Assembly: GCA_019313735.1 (NCBI GenBank)
Contig: JAFDAR010000104.1
Location: 1 to 12,006, forward strand
Length of the DNA stretch: 12,006 nt
DNA from: Deltaproteobacteria bacterium
GTDB lineage: Bacteria > Desulfobacterota > Syntrophia > Syntrophales > UBA2210
Direction of reading: 5' to 3'
Positions within the stretch are counted from its first letter, which is position 1, and each line of letters opens with the position of its first letter. This document shows, piece by piece, positions 11,568-12,006 of the stretch. Made by a program: the position numbers and the translations under genes. The notes under the pieces were generated by a model. It worked only from the letters and a program-made list of their open reading frames with translations. It did not search any database and was not told where the DNA came from.

Positions 11568-12006
11568 ATGGAAAAGGTTGTCTTTAAAAGACCAAAATAT
11601 ATGAAGAAGGCGCCGTTTCATTACTGTCCCGGGTGCGGGCACAGTATCATTCATCGATTGATAGTTGAAGTTATCGAAGAACTTGACATAGGAGAAAAAA
11701 CAATCTGTGTTCCCCCGGCCGGTTGCGCGGTACTGGCCTATGACTACCTTGACATAGATATGGGAGAGGCTCCCCACGGAAGAGGCGCGGCGGTGGCTAC
11801 CGGGTTAAAACGTATTCTCCCTGACAAAATGGTGTTTTCCTATCAGGGCGACGGGGATATAGCTGCTATCGGGACCGCTGAAACTATTCACGCAGCCAAC
11901 AGAGGTGAAAATATTACCGTTATCTTCGTCAACAACAGTTGCTACGGTATGACGGGTGGGCAGATGGCTCCCACGACCCTGCTCGGCCAGAATTCCACCA
12001 CCACAC
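11568..12006 (+). CDS. vorA: 2-ketoisovalerate-type ferredoxin oxidoreductase, beta (TPP-binding) subunit, truncated by the window
   Basis: ATG at 11568, 3 nt after the vorB stop, with AGAGGA upstream; 146 codons are visible and the frame runs off the right edge. The N-terminal CPGCGH (20-25) is the conserved cysteine motif of beta subunits. The TPP/Mg motif begins with GDGDIAAIG (94-102) and closes with NN (122-123) about 30 residues after the first Gly. PHGRGAAVATGLKR and YGMTGGQMAPTT are also standard. It provides the catalytic cofactor to VorB. A gamma subunit gene may follow outside the window. Confidence 0.94.
   Translation, partial: MEKVVFKRPKYMKKAPFHYCPGCGHSIIHRLIVEVIEELDIGEKTICVPPAGCAVLAYDYLDIDMGEAPHGRGAAVATGLKRILPDKMVFSYQGDGDIAAIGTAETIHAANRGENITVIFVNNSCYGMTGGQMAPTTLLGQNSTTT

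Overview
The window reads like a chromosomal stretch from an anaerobic, Gram-negative bacterium, most likely a member of the Desulfobacterota or a related lineage. The grounds are an Lnt/lipoprotein pair (outer membrane), FeoAB ferrous iron uptake, a ferredoxin-linked 2-oxoacid oxidoreductase of the VorDBA type and an exact sigma-54 promoter. GC content is intermediate. The lineage is inferred from gene types, not from a search.

Left arm (1-4700, minus strand): a compact cluster read right to left. It holds a radical-SAM gene broken by an internal deletion, a CorC-type CBS-domain protein whose N-terminus is out of frame with its best start, lnt (apolipoprotein N-acyltransferase), prfB (release factor 2, with the classic programmed +1 frameshift) and the N-terminal part of a lipoprotein. 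corC/lnt overlap by 8 nt and lnt/prfB by 4 nt, so these are probably translationally coupled.

Centre (4701-7781, plus strand): a cold-shock protein gene that starts at TTG and has an overlapping 21-codon upstream ORF with its own strong ribosome binding site. Then feoA-feoB, overlapping by 4 nt, for Fe(II) import. Downstream is a 367-bp repeat-rich spacer with an 8-bp degenerate tandem repeat and several hairpins, one resembling the subterminal palindromes of IS200/IS605 elements.

Right (7782-9560): a membrane-anchored strictosidine-synthase/SMP-30-like beta-propeller on the minus strand with its own promoter. It is followed by a 714-bp gene-free interval, the most interesting part of the window. 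Three tandem hairpins are followed by two evenly spaced palindromes, an exact sigma-54 (-24/-12) promoter and, starting about 12 nt after it, a roughly 130-nt transcription unit that ends in a strong Rho-independent terminator and has no convincing ORF. The predicted RNA folds into three stem-loops. The first displays an anti-Shine-Dalgarno loop that is perfectly complementary over 12 nt to the ribosome binding site of the cold-shock gene in this same window. The second has a self-complementary loop. I propose a sigma-54-dependent small RNA.

Far right (9561-12006, plus strand): an HD-domain phosphohydrolase-like gene whose C-terminus is displaced by a frame change (probably a small deletion), then vorD-vorB-vorA (the last truncated by the window edge), encoding ferredoxin, alpha and beta subunits of a 2-ketoisovalerate-type ferredoxin oxidoreductase. 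Two genes with short internal deletions plus one with a start/frame conflict within 12 kb suggest either gene decay or assembly defects; the sequence alone does not decide.
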